Origin: Desulfobacterales bacterium
Lineage (GTDB): Bacteria; Desulfobacterota; Desulfobacteria; Desulfobacterales; C00003060
Length of the DNA stretch: 38,991 nucleotides
Assembly: GCA_030616425.1 (NCBI GenBank)
Contig: JAUWXJ010000002.1
Location: forward strand, 1 to 38,991
Reading direction: 5' to 3'
A program made the translations under genes and the position numbers. Positions within the stretch are counted from its first letter, which is position 1. Each line of letters opens with the position of its first letter. Below, piece by piece: positions 6,944-15,486 of this stretch. The notes under the pieces were generated by a model that did no database searches, was not told the origin of the DNA, and saw nothing but the letters and a program-made list of their open reading frames with translations.

Positions 6944-9070
6944 ATGAAGCGCTGGACTGCTGTTTTTCTACTGATCTTGGTCTGGTTCCGGGGGGTCTAT
7001 GCCGGAGATGATATACATGGTTCGGCCAGCCTTTCTTATCGCTCCACCGAAACAAAGACTGCCCAAGAAAAAAAGAGCAGCTGGAGCTTCAACCAAACAT
7101 ATAACATAGGCCTTACCAAGGAGTTTACGCCTAAAGTAAATTTCACTGCCAACCTTGGCGTCAATGTCACAGAAACAGATGATACAAAGACCACGCGGCT
7201 CTATCCGGATATGAGGCTGAATCTGTCAAATGAATATTTTAGGGCCGATACCGGGTATCAGTTGATCGAAAGGGGCCTTGACATCTTGACCATGGTCTCA
7301 GACGAGGAGCGGTTCACCACTGAATCCTGGAATACCAATTTTTCCACAAAACTCGAAAAATATCCGAAGCTCCGACTCCGTTACAACCAAGACAAATCTT
7401 ATGACCACCTGTCGGTTCACAAGACAAATACCCAAACAAACAGGTTTTCCGGAAGCGCTGATTATGCCTTCCGTTTCTTGAATCTTTACTATGACTATAC
7501 CAATAACATTTCAGAGGATTATGTTGCAGACAGTACCCAGGAGACTAATACCCATGACGGGAGAGTAAATTTCAGAAAGTCTTTTTGGAGGAACAAGGTA
7601 ACATCGTCCGGAAGCTATTCGCTAAGGGAGAGCAAGACGGAGACAACAACAAGGGGACAGGATGTCGAGGTTGCCGAACAAAAGAGCCCCACTGCAGGAT
7701 TGTATTCTGGCGACCCTCCTAATGTTTTGATCATAGAGCTTGACCCTGAAGCCGAGCTCATAGATGGCGACAAGGCCAATAGTACGGATTCGGACATAAA
7801 CATCGGTGTTGACACCAACCAGAACATCGGGCTGGAGCTCACGTTTTCCGCAGAGATTAATAAGATATATCTTTATACGACCACGCCAATTGACGGTTTT
7901 AACGAGGACGCCTTCACCTGGGCCGTGTATAGTAGCAGTGACAACATTACCTGGGCATCGATAACCTCTTCGGAAGATTATAACGCGAACCAGGAGAGGT
8001 TTGAGTTCTCTGTTACCGAAACGGCCCGCTATTTTAAGGTGGTAAACACGGCAAACGACAATCACGCCCTCGAGGTAACAGAGATCGAGGCTTACGGCAC
8101 TACCACCCAGACATCTTATACCTCAAGCGAGACGGTGAGCACCACGGAAACCGTCAATGCCAATCTTGGTTTTCGGCCCTTTACGTGGCTCTCCTTTACA
8201 TATGACGTCAAGCAAGACATGCAGAAGGACGACGAGAGTGGGGCCGACGCAACTAAAACCAGGCGGTCGACCCAGAATATAAGCGGTCTTCTTGGAAAAG
8301 GATTTCAGGTTCACAAGTATCTGATGGTCCGGCCCCAGTATCAAAAGTGGTTGGAATTTAAAGATGAACCTGATGCAGAGACAAGGAGTTCGACCGATAC
8401 GTACAGGGTACATTTTCTTTCATCCCCGTTAAAAACGCTTGATACCGACCTTTCCCTGAACCACAGCGTATCAAAAGATGAGGATGTAACACAATCAAGG
8501 AACTCATCCGCTCTGCTGCATATAGCGGCCAAACTCCGTGAAGGGGCGGATCTGGACATAGACGCCAACATGTCCCGGACTGAGAATCTTTCAAGTGAAA
8601 CCGTGTCAACAACCAGAACTCTTGATTCAAACCTCCGCCTTAAGCTTACCAGCGCGTTGACAACTGAGATAGAGTATAATAAAACCTGGACCGAAACTCA
8701 AAATATCGCCCCAGGCCCGAGCGAGGGTACCAGCGGGCGTAATTCCTCTGCTAAGGCCACCATTTACTGGCGGCCCTCACACGATTTCTATTTCAGAGGA
8801 TCATACAGCGTTGACCGGGACGAAGAGGCAGGGGATGAAACCTCTCAGCAGGACTATGACCTGAACTGGTTGATTACCGAGAAGATACAGCTCAGTATGG
8901 GCTATGACATAGACAGGAATGATACGGTCCAGACAACCTATTCCTCTGACCTTTCGTGGGGCCTGAGCCGGACGTTCACGCTCAGGTTCGGATTTAACTG
9001 GACTCGGAAAGAGGCCGATACGGAAACAGAAACGCAAGTCGCAACCGTAGATCTCTCAGCACGGTTTTAG
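6944..9070 (+). CDS. large outer-membrane beta-barrel with discoidin-like insert (candidate EET porin)
   Basis: This 708-residue protein has a Sec signal peptide ending near VYAGDD and then long runs of alternating polar/aromatic beta strands, with a C-terminal phenylalanine (DLSARF), the usual signal for BAM-dependent insertion. Residues about 255-385 interrupt the barrel pattern and look like an F5/8-type (discoidin-like) domain: INKIYLYTT, FTWAVYSSSDNITWASI, ARYFKVVN and ALEVTEIEAYG. Barrels next to multiheme cytochromes in metal reducers and syntrophic sulfate reducers (MtrB, OmbB, OetI types) sheath cytochromes across the outer membrane. I infer the same role here. The insert could be an external adhesion module. 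No CxxCH motif is present. Family membership in a named porin group cannot be proved from sequence reading alone. Confidence 0.75.
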   Translation: MKRWTAVFLLILVWFRGVYAGDDIHGSASLSYRSTETKTAQEKKSSWSFNQTYNIGLTKEFTPKVNFTANLGVNVTETDDTKTTRLYPDMRLNLSNEYFRADTGYQLIERGLDILTMVSDEERFTTESWNTNFSTKLEKYPKLRLRYNQDKSYDHLSVHKTNTQTNRFSGSADYAFRFLNLYYDYTNNISEDYVADSTQETNTHDGRVNFRKSFWRNKVTSSGSYSLRESKTETTTRGQDVEVAEQKSPTAGLYSGDPPNVLIIELDPEAELIDGDKANSTDSDINIGVDTNQNIGLELTFSAEINKIYLYTTTPIDGFNEDAFTWAVYSSSDNITWASITSSEDYNANQERFEFSVTETARYFKVVNTANDNHALEVTEIEAYGTTTQTSYTSSETVSTTETVNANLGFRPFTWLSFTYDVKQDMQKDDESGADATKTRRSTQNISGLLGKGFQVHKYLMVRPQYQKWLEFKDEPDAETRSSTDTYRVHFLSSPLKTLDTDLSLNHSVSKDEDVTQSRNSSALLHIAAKLREGADLDIDANMSRTENLSSETVSTTRTLDSNLRLKLTSALTTEIEYNKTWTETQNIAPGPSEGTSGRNSSAKATIYWRPSHDFYFRGSYSVDRDEEAGDETSQQDYDLNWLITEKIQLSMGYDIDRNDTVQTTYSSDLSWGLSRTFTLRFGFNWTRKEADTETETQVATVDLSARF

Positions 9071-9083
9071 AGGTACAAAAACA

Positions 9084-9653
9084 ATGAAAAATTCCAAGTA
9101 TCTATTTCTTGCCCTGTTGTTCGTCGTCTTCTTTTCAGGATGCAGTGTCCCCATAAGTTATATCCATCCCACAGCAGACCTTACATATATCAAGACAGTC
9201 GCTATTGTACCTTTTCAAAATCTTACTCAGCAAAAAGGGGCGGAAGGCAAGGTAATGAATGTCGTGGCCTCAGAGGTGTTAAGGCGGGGTGTGTTTGATG
9301 TTGTTGAATTCGGAGAGGTCACCAAGGTGCTGAAGGAGGAAGGTTTAAAAAGCGACGGCTCAATCAGCAAACGTGTGGCAGAAAGAGCGGCAAAGCGCTT
9401 GAATGTTGAGGCTTTCATAGTAGGCGCGGTTGAAGAGTACGGTGTCTCGCAAATAGGCGAAAGCTCATATCCAGAAGTCTCGGTCTCCTTAAAGTTGTTA
9501 GATGCAAAATCTTATAAGATCCTATGGGAAACGACGCACAGCGTAAAAGGGACAACGGTCCTAGATCGGCTCTTTGGTATCAGCAAGAAAAGCACGAGCG
9601 ATCTTGCAAAAGAGCTTGTTGCCGAGATGTTTGATACGTTGTTTGGGGGATAG
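9084..9653 (+). CDS. GNA1162/CsgG-like lipoprotein 1
   Basis: A 189-residue lipoprotein with the lipobox FSGC at about residues 17-20. The core begins YIKTVAIVPFQNLTQQ, followed by a region with VFDVVEFGEVTKVLKEEG and LNVEAFIVGAVEEYG. This layout is shared with CsgG N-terminal and GNA1162-type outer-membrane-associated proteins. It starts 14 bases after the barrel gene, so coupling is likely. Two more proteins of the same fold lie downstream (9812 and 11345). Members of this family form or assist outer-membrane export or assembly complexes; the role in this cluster is inference. Confidence 0.75.
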   Translation: MKNSKYLFLALLFVVFFSGCSVPISYIHPTADLTYIKTVAIVPFQNLTQQKGAEGKVMNVVASEVLRRGVFDVVEFGEVTKVLKEEGLKSDGSISKRVAERAAKRLNVEAFIVGAVEEYGVSQIGESSYPEVSVSLKLLDAKSYKILWETTHSVKGTTVLDRLFGISKKSTSDLAKELVAEMFDTLFGG

Positions 9654-9811
9654 TATCAATCAATAAGCTGGATATCTTATTTTTTCTAAGTACATGTTTT
9701 CATAGGCAAAAGCAGGAAAATACGTGATCGAATTTATGAGTTAGAGCACTAAGTCCCTAAGTCTGGGCCCACCATTTTTGAAAACGTATCTGGACGTAAA
9801 AGATTCATTTA

Positions 9812-11335
9812 TTGAAAAAAGATACACTCATCATTGTTGTATTGATCCTTTTTGTTTGTCTACCGATTCATAGCTATGGGAAAAAGGAGTGGCCTATCAA
9901 GAAAAATAATGTTGCGGTCATGCCCTTTGGAGCCTTCACCATTGGTTCCCTCTCCTTTGATTTTACTCATCTGGTCAGAGATCGCCTGATGGATGACAAA
10001 TTCAGCCTTATTTCTCAGGACACGTTGGAAGCATTCCTTGTGGAAAAAAGAGTCCGGAGGACAGATTTCTTAGACCGGGCAACTATCAGGGAGATGGGTA
10101 TGGCCTTGAACGCAGATGCCTTGATAATCGGTTCTGTGGATGTCCTTGCTGGTGGTGAAAATCCCCGGATCGCCATGAGCGCCCAGATGATAGACTGTGT
10201 AGAGTCCTCTGTTGTATGGGCTAACTCCATTTCGTATACCGGGGAAGACTTTGCCGGCTTTCTTGGCATAGGTAAGATAAATTCCCTTCAAAGGCTGGCA
10301 GAAATAGCAGTAAGAGATCTTCTTAAGGGCTTACCCACTGAGGTCCGTGTAGATGATGGGCTGGCAAGGCCATTTGAAATTGTACAAGCGAGCTTCTTCC
10401 CCAAGGTGCTGAAAGGTGGCCAGACAACCAACGTGTCAATTGAGGTAAGGGAGATTACAGGAAAGCCCAAGGATATTAAGGCCTTTGTCCTTGACACCGA
10501 GGTCGTCCTTAAAACAGAGGCCGGAGAATGGTATGCTGGAACGTTAACTGCCCCGACCATTGAAGGGGTATACCCCTTGAGAGTTTATGTAACAAACCAG
10601 GATAATACGCTTTTCAGCATGGATGATTTGGCTGAACTGACAGTCGACAACACCCCGCCCGAGTTTTTCGTTTCATTCCGCCAAAGGCTTATATCGCCTA
10701 ATAACGATGGTAAAATGGACGACATAATGTTCTTCCCCGAAATCCTGAAGGCAGATACCATAAGAAACTGGAGGGTTGAGATTACTGATGAAGCCGGAAC
10801 GGTTATGAGATCAGAAGAGAGTATTGGGAGCTTGCCAGGGGGGTTTATCTGGCGGGGTGAGAACAATAAGTATAAGCGGGTTAAAGATGGAACTTATTTT
10901 TGCCGGTTGATGTTGGAAGACAAGGCTGGTAACAGGTCGGTTTCACCAAAAGAGGCTATAGTAGTCGACTCAACACCGCCTGAAGTGGATGTGGTCCTTG
11001 CTGCTGAAGATGATGAAGGGATAACCATAGAGGTAAAAACCAAAGATATTGACAAAATGGGGGGCTGGGAGTTAATCATATATGATAGAAAAGGGAATGA
11101 GGCAGGCAAGTTTGAGGGCAAAGGGGATATACCAACGACACTAAACTGTACATTGAAGCAGAATCAGGAAGGCCCAAGCCTGGAAAAAGAGGGCTTCTTG
11201 GCCTATTCACTTGAAATTAGCGACATTGCGGGAAACAGGTTAGAAAGAGAAAAAGAACCTCTGAAGCCACCCCGACCAGAGGAACCTGAGAGAGAACCGT
11301 CTGAGAAAAAAGAAGTATGGGTGGAGGATTTTTGA
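9812..11335 (+). CDS. CsgG-like domain fused to FlgD-type Ig-like domains
   Basis: The 507-residue protein has a signal peptide (residues about 1-24, no lipobox) and a CsgG-like domain (about 28-190: KNNVAVMPFGAFT, LNADALIIGSVDVLAGG). A beta-sandwich region follows (about 195-290). Two FlgD-like/Ig-like units come next, the first with the SPNNDGKMDD motif and both with VDNTPPE or VDSTPPE lead-ins. The C-terminus is a charged Pro/Glu-rich tail. The start is a TTG with no strong ribosome site, so the true start is not certain. The combination suggests a periplasmic or surface assembly factor. It follows a 158-base spacer in which I see no gene. Confidence 0.7.
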   Translation: MKKDTLIIVVLILFVCLPIHSYGKKEWPIKKNNVAVMPFGAFTIGSLSFDFTHLVRDRLMDDKFSLISQDTLEAFLVEKRVRRTDFLDRATIREMGMALNADALIIGSVDVLAGGENPRIAMSAQMIDCVESSVVWANSISYTGEDFAGFLGIGKINSLQRLAEIAVRDLLKGLPTEVRVDDGLARPFEIVQASFFPKVLKGGQTTNVSIEVREITGKPKDIKAFVLDTEVVLKTEAGEWYAGTLTAPTIEGVYPLRVYVTNQDNTLFSMDDLAELTVDNTPPEFFVSFRQRLISPNNDGKMDDIMFFPEILKADTIRNWRVEITDEAGTVMRSEESIGSLPGGFIWRGENNKYKRVKDGTYFCRLMLEDKAGNRSVSPKEAIVVDSTPPEVDVVLAAEDDEGITIEVKTKDIDKMGGWELIIYDRKGNEAGKFEGKGDIPTTLNCTLKQNQEGPSLEKEGFLAYSLEISDIAGNRLEREKEPLKPPRPEEPEREPSEKKEVWVEDF

Positions 11336-11353
11336 CATGAGGCTTTGATTCTT

Positions 11354-11929
11354 ATGCAAGGCCGGCTTTTTTTTCTATTGATCAGCCTGTTCTTAGTTGT
11401 CTGTCCCGGATGTTATTCTCGTCCAGGCCCAAATAGTTACCTGAGACCTGGTACCGACCAGTCAAAGATCGACAAGGTTGCGGTCTTTCCGTTCCACAAC
11501 AACACTCAAGTGTCTGAGGCCAGCAGTATTGTGACCAAGGCCTTTATCACAGAGCTGTTTGAAAGGAAAAAGCTTAAGGTCGAATTTCCGGGTAATATAA
11601 GAAGCTTCCTTGTCAGTAAGCGAATTATTGTAAGGACAGGCGTCGATCTTGAAACCATAAAAGTAATGGCCAAAAGACTGGGAGTCGACGCCGTTATCTT
11701 AGGGGAGGTAGATGAATACATAGGTGTGGATGACAGAAAAAAAGCTGTCATTCCTGTTGTTTCTATCAGGTCCAGGATGGTGGACGGCCGGAGCGGCAAG
11801 ATCCTGTGGATGGCGCAACACAGGAGAATAGGTAATGATTATATAAAAGTTCTCGATTTTGGAAAGGTAAGGTCGGTAGCCGCATTGACTCGAAGGGTTG
11901 TCAAGGAAATGATCCAGACCATGCCGTGA
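11354..11929 (+). CDS. CsgG/GNA1162-like lipoprotein 2
   Basis: I chose the ATG at 11354 (MQGRLFFLLISLFLV), giving 191 residues; a TTG three codons earlier is also open. The signal peptide ends in CPGCYS, an imperfect lipobox. The core SKIDKVAVFPFHNNTQ is clearly parallel to the cores at 9084 and 9812, and LGVDAVILGEVDEYIG parallels the second conserved block. It is therefore the third CsgG-like paralog of the cluster. It begins 19 bases after the preceding gene. Function is inferred as outer-membrane assembly or secretion support. Confidence 0.72.
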   Translation: MQGRLFFLLISLFLVVCPGCYSRPGPNSYLRPGTDQSKIDKVAVFPFHNNTQVSEASSIVTKAFITELFERKKLKVEFPGNIRSFLVSKRIIVRTGVDLETIKVMAKRLGVDAVILGEVDEYIGVDDRKKAVIPVVSIRSRMVDGRSGKILWMAQHRRIGNDYIKVLDFGKVRSVAALTRRVVKEMIQTMP

Positions 11930-12001
11930 GGGTGGCATTCGTTATTTGATATTTGATAATGGTCAATATCAATCGTCAATCATCAATCGATAAGTATCAT
12001 T

Positions 12002-13450
12002 ATGAGAAAACTGTCAGTATTCGCCTTTATACCTCTTCTGTGGTTTGTGGCCGCAGATAATAAGGCCCTTTATTGTGCTTCCGAGCATACAGCGGTCCTT
12101 GCTGAAGTAAAAGGTGAGATTATAGATGAAAGGGGGCTTCAGGACAGAATCGATACCATCCACAAGTTTAAGCCGCTGATCAAACCTGATGGGGGGGTGG
12201 GCGGTATCAATATCTTAGACCTTCTTGAACAGATGATCAACGAGCGCCTTATGATCCAGGAAGCTTACAGGGTCGAACTGGACAAGGATCCTGATTTTGA
12301 AAAAAGGCTTCAATCCTCCATAAGAAACCAATCTGTTACCAGATTGAGAAAAGAAGAGGTGCTTGACAAGATCAATATAAGCGAGGAAGACCTGCTTGGC
12401 TACTTCAAAAAACATTATAAAAAAGACGGGCCTGTATCAGATGAAGAGTTTCAGAAAAAGAAAAGGCGAATCCGCAAGAAGCTAAAAAGGGAAAGAGAGA
12501 AAGAGCTGTCTGACAACTTTGTTGCGATGTTAAGAAAGGAATCAGATATCTGGATCGACAGGGAGCTGCTTAATTCACTTGACACTGAAAAGGATTATAC
12601 TGCGAAAAACCCAATAATAGCACGCGTCAATGGCGAACCAATCCCCCTGAATGACATGCTGCACGATATGAGACAGGCATTTCAAAAAAGGGGCAGGATG
12701 TACAGCAGGTTAAAAGATAATAGCGAGCAAGAGAGGCTGCGTGAAGAGTTAAAGCAACAGACGCTGGATGCCCTGATCACCTACAAGTTGATCGAGCAGG
12801 AGGCATTAAGGCGTAATTACCTTAGAGACCCGGCCTTCATGGAAATTATTAGAAAGCGAAAAGAGCGTTTGCTCATTGATCAATTTAAGGAAAAAATAGT
12901 CTATCCCCTTGCTATTCCAACAAAAAAAGAGTTGACAAAGTACTATGAAGAACATATAGACAACTTCAGAAAAGGTTATCAGGTTTGGTTTAGCGAGATG
13001 ACCTTTCGAGCCCGGGAGGATGCTGAAAAGGCCCTGAAGGAATTAAAGCAAGGGGCAAACTTTGAATACTTGGCTACCCATGTGTCAGAAAGGTGGACAC
13101 CGAAGCAAGCGCGCGTATGGGTCAATACTGATAGGTTTCCTCTTGGGATCAGAAAAGAGCTGAATCGGCTGGAGGTCGGACAAACAAGCGATGTCCTCGC
13201 TGATGGCAGACAATACAAGATCATAAAATTAAAGGGGAAAAGAGGGGGGGCGCCCGAGGAATTTTCCCGTGTGGCTCGGAGCTTGAAGAAAATAGTTGCA
13301 CAGCAAAAATTCAACACCGCGCTTTCCGATTACTTGGCCAAATTGCGCAAAGAATCCAACATCAAGATCGATAAAAAAGCCCTGAACAGGATAGAAGAAA
13401 AGTACAAGGCTGGGCCTGCTGAAGAAACTGAAACCACGTCTACAGAATAA
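12002..13450 (+). CDS. SurA-like periplasmic peptidyl-prolyl isomerase/chaperone
   Basis: The protein has 482 residues and a signal peptide (about 1-26). There are two helical SurA N-like segments (about 30-190 and 200-300, the second starting IIARVNGEPIPLNDML). A parvulin-type PPIase domain follows at about 310-410, with the recognisable pattern AEKALKELKQGANFEYLA, then VWVNTDRFP and LEVGQTSDVL. SurA-type proteins escort outer-membrane barrels and help fold secreted proteins. Placement directly before the two multiheme cytochromes (3 bases to the next start) suggests a dedicated chaperone for the barrel or the cytochromes. PPIases of this type recur in cytochrome gene clusters of Desulfobacterota. 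Catalytic activity was not assessed. Confidence 0.85.
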   Translation: MRKLSVFAFIPLLWFVAADNKALYCASEHTAVLAEVKGEIIDERGLQDRIDTIHKFKPLIKPDGGVGGINILDLLEQMINERLMIQEAYRVELDKDPDFEKRLQSSIRNQSVTRLRKEEVLDKINISEEDLLGYFKKHYKKDGPVSDEEFQKKKRRIRKKLKREREKELSDNFVAMLRKESDIWIDRELLNSLDTEKDYTAKNPIIARVNGEPIPLNDMLHDMRQAFQKRGRMYSRLKDNSEQERLREELKQQTLDALITYKLIEQEALRRNYLRDPAFMEIIRKRKERLLIDQFKEKIVYPLAIPTKKELTKYYEEHIDNFRKGYQVWFSEMTFRAREDAEKALKELKQGANFEYLATHVSERWTPKQARVWVNTDRFPLGIRKELNRLEVGQTSDVLADGRQYKIIKLKGKRGGAPEEFSRVARSLKKIVAQQKFNTALSDYLAKLRKESNIKIDKKALNRIEEKYKAGPAEETETTSTE

Positions 13451-13453
13451 TAT

Positions 13454-15403
13454 ATGAAACTAACAAAGGCAGCATCATATTCATTGTTACTCCTGGGAAT
13501 AATCCTTATCGCTTCCACTTCTTGTGAGAAAAGGGTCCCCGGGTTTGTCAAAAAGAAGTGTGTTGACTGTCACCAAAAAGAGGCCAAGCAATTTAAAGCG
13601 GCAAAGGTAGTGCATTCTCCTGTTTCCAAGGATGAGTGTGATGCCTGCCACAGGCCTCACGGGGTCATAGGCGGCGTTTATTTGAAGACCAGCCCACAGC
13701 AGCTTTGCTTTACCTGTCATACGGATAGCAAAGCCATGCTTGACAAAAAACATGTCCACACGCCGGTAAGTGAGAAAAAATGTGTCGGCTGCCACAATCC
13801 CCACTCCTCCATGAACAAAGACCTATTAATAGGGAAGGGAAATGAGTTCTGTTTTATCTGCCATAAGCAAGGTCCTTATACCAGAGAGACAACTCATGTT
13901 CCTCTATCTAAAAAGGGATGTTTGGTTTGTCATGATGCCCATGCCTCTGACTATGAGCAATACCTGTTTGACACAAAAAACAATGTGTGCGCAAAATGCC
14001 ATGACTTCAAAAAATCTGGGTTTATCACACGGCACACAGGCTATAACGTAGAACAGAGCAGCTGTGTCTCTTGCCATACATCACATTCATCTTCCAACCC
14101 CAAATTGCTGCGCGAATTCATTCATGCGCCCCTTGACAAGAACCAGTGCGCCGCCTGCCACCACCCTGCGGAATCTGCGGAAGCCTTGCAGCCCAAAGTA
14201 GAAGGGGCTGAACTCTGCTACGGGTGCCACAGGGAAAACGAGATCGCTTTCACAAAGGCCCACATCCATGATCCGGTCAACGAAGGCGATTGTCTGTCGT
14301 GCCACAGCCCCCATGCCACGGGCAACAAATATGTAACCATTCTTCCTGATGGGAAGCTTTGCTACTCGTGCCATGAAGAGACAGAGGAGTTGTCTAAGAA
14401 GCAGCATGTGCACAAGCCGATAACGGAGAACAACTGTACCGCCTGCCATAATCCCCATGCATCAAGCAACGAATATGAATTGAAAGACCTTGGCAAAACG
14501 TTATGCTTCCGATGTCACACAAAAGATGGTTTTACCCATTCAAATATTCACGAGCCTATTAAGAAAGGAAACTGTATCGTCTGCCACGACCCGCATGCAT
14601 CGGATAACAAATTTGAGCTTAAGTTGGTTGAGATCCAGCAGTGTTACACTTGTCACCAGAAAGAACAAATGCTCTTTGACCGGGTAAACGTCCACACGCC
14701 CATAAGGATTGGCAGGTGTGTCGCTTGCCACAACCCCCACTCAATTGACAGGGAAAAACTCTTGGTTCAGGCAAGGGAGAAGCTCTGCTTTAACTGCCAT
14801 CAGGGCATGCTAGATGAGGTGAAGGGGGGAACCATCCATCCCTCTTTTGAAAAAGGAGAGTGCCTGAGATGCCATAACGAACATGCCAGTGACCATGATT
14901 TTCAACTGATCGAAACAAGAGGAGAGAATTGTTACCGGTGTCATGCCAGGATTCAAGCCTCTTCTAACACGAGTAAATACAACCATGCCCCGCTCAAACA
15001 GGGAGAATGCACAGCCTGTCATAATCCCCACGGGAGCAAGATAAAGGGGCAATTGTACCGACCCGTGGGAAGCCTGTGCCTGTCATGTCATACAGATCTG
15101 GGCACACACATTAAAAAAGACAAACACAAGCACAGCCCCGCAAAGAAAGGGGACTGTCTGAAGTGCCATGCTCCCCACTATGCAAACATTGAAGGCCTGC
15201 TTGCAGCTCAGGGGGCCAGTCTATGCAAGGGTTGTCATGATCTGGAGGCTTCAGCCCTTGTAACTTCCCACAGTAGGATCGCGATAACGGGCTCTGATTG
15301 TATCGGCTGTCATGAATCACATACTTCGGAAAACAAAAGACTGTTGCACAAGGTTTTGCATCGCCCGTTTGAGGAGGGCCACTGCACAGCATGTCATGAG
15401 TAG
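13454..15403 (+). CDS. 26-heme c-type cytochrome, putative lipoprotein
   Basis: This 649-residue protein carries 26 CxxCH heme-attachment motifs, counted by eye. They are arranged as about twelve paired units of roughly 45-50 residues in which one heme is preceded by HxPxxxxxC and followed by a CHxPHxS-type tail (paired CXXCH domain). The signal peptide ends IASTSC, compatible with a lipoprotein, so it may be anchored at the outer membrane and surface exposed. The last heme motif is CTACHE, followed immediately by the stop. It starts three bases after the PPIase gene. Maturation would need the Ccm system encoded upstream. I infer that it is the outer or spanning electron carrier of the conduit. 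Confidence 0.93.
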   Translation: MKLTKAASYSLLLLGIILIASTSCEKRVPGFVKKKCVDCHQKEAKQFKAAKVVHSPVSKDECDACHRPHGVIGGVYLKTSPQQLCFTCHTDSKAMLDKKHVHTPVSEKKCVGCHNPHSSMNKDLLIGKGNEFCFICHKQGPYTRETTHVPLSKKGCLVCHDAHASDYEQYLFDTKNNVCAKCHDFKKSGFITRHTGYNVEQSSCVSCHTSHSSSNPKLLREFIHAPLDKNQCAACHHPAESAEALQPKVEGAELCYGCHRENEIAFTKAHIHDPVNEGDCLSCHSPHATGNKYVTILPDGKLCYSCHEETEELSKKQHVHKPITENNCTACHNPHASSNEYELKDLGKTLCFRCHTKDGFTHSNIHEPIKKGNCIVCHDPHASDNKFELKLVEIQQCYTCHQKEQMLFDRVNVHTPIRIGRCVACHNPHSIDREKLLVQAREKLCFNCHQGMLDEVKGGTIHPSFEKGECLRCHNEHASDHDFQLIETRGENCYRCHARIQASSNTSKYNHAPLKQGECTACHNPHGSKIKGQLYRPVGSLCLSCHTDLGTHIKKDKHKHSPAKKGDCLKCHAPHYANIEGLLAAQGASLCKGCHDLEASALVTSHSRIAITGSDCIGCHESHTSENKRLLHKVLHRPFEEGHCTACHE

Positions 15404-15486
15404 GTGAGCCATTACTCAAGGGTTATATATTTTTAGTGAACTTATAAATTCAAATATCTGAAGAAACCGATTCTGTAGGAATAAAG

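Noticed and set aside
14087..14458. Minus-strand frames inside the 26-heme cytochrome gene
   Set aside because: Mirror of the repeated CxxCH coding sequence; no independent support.
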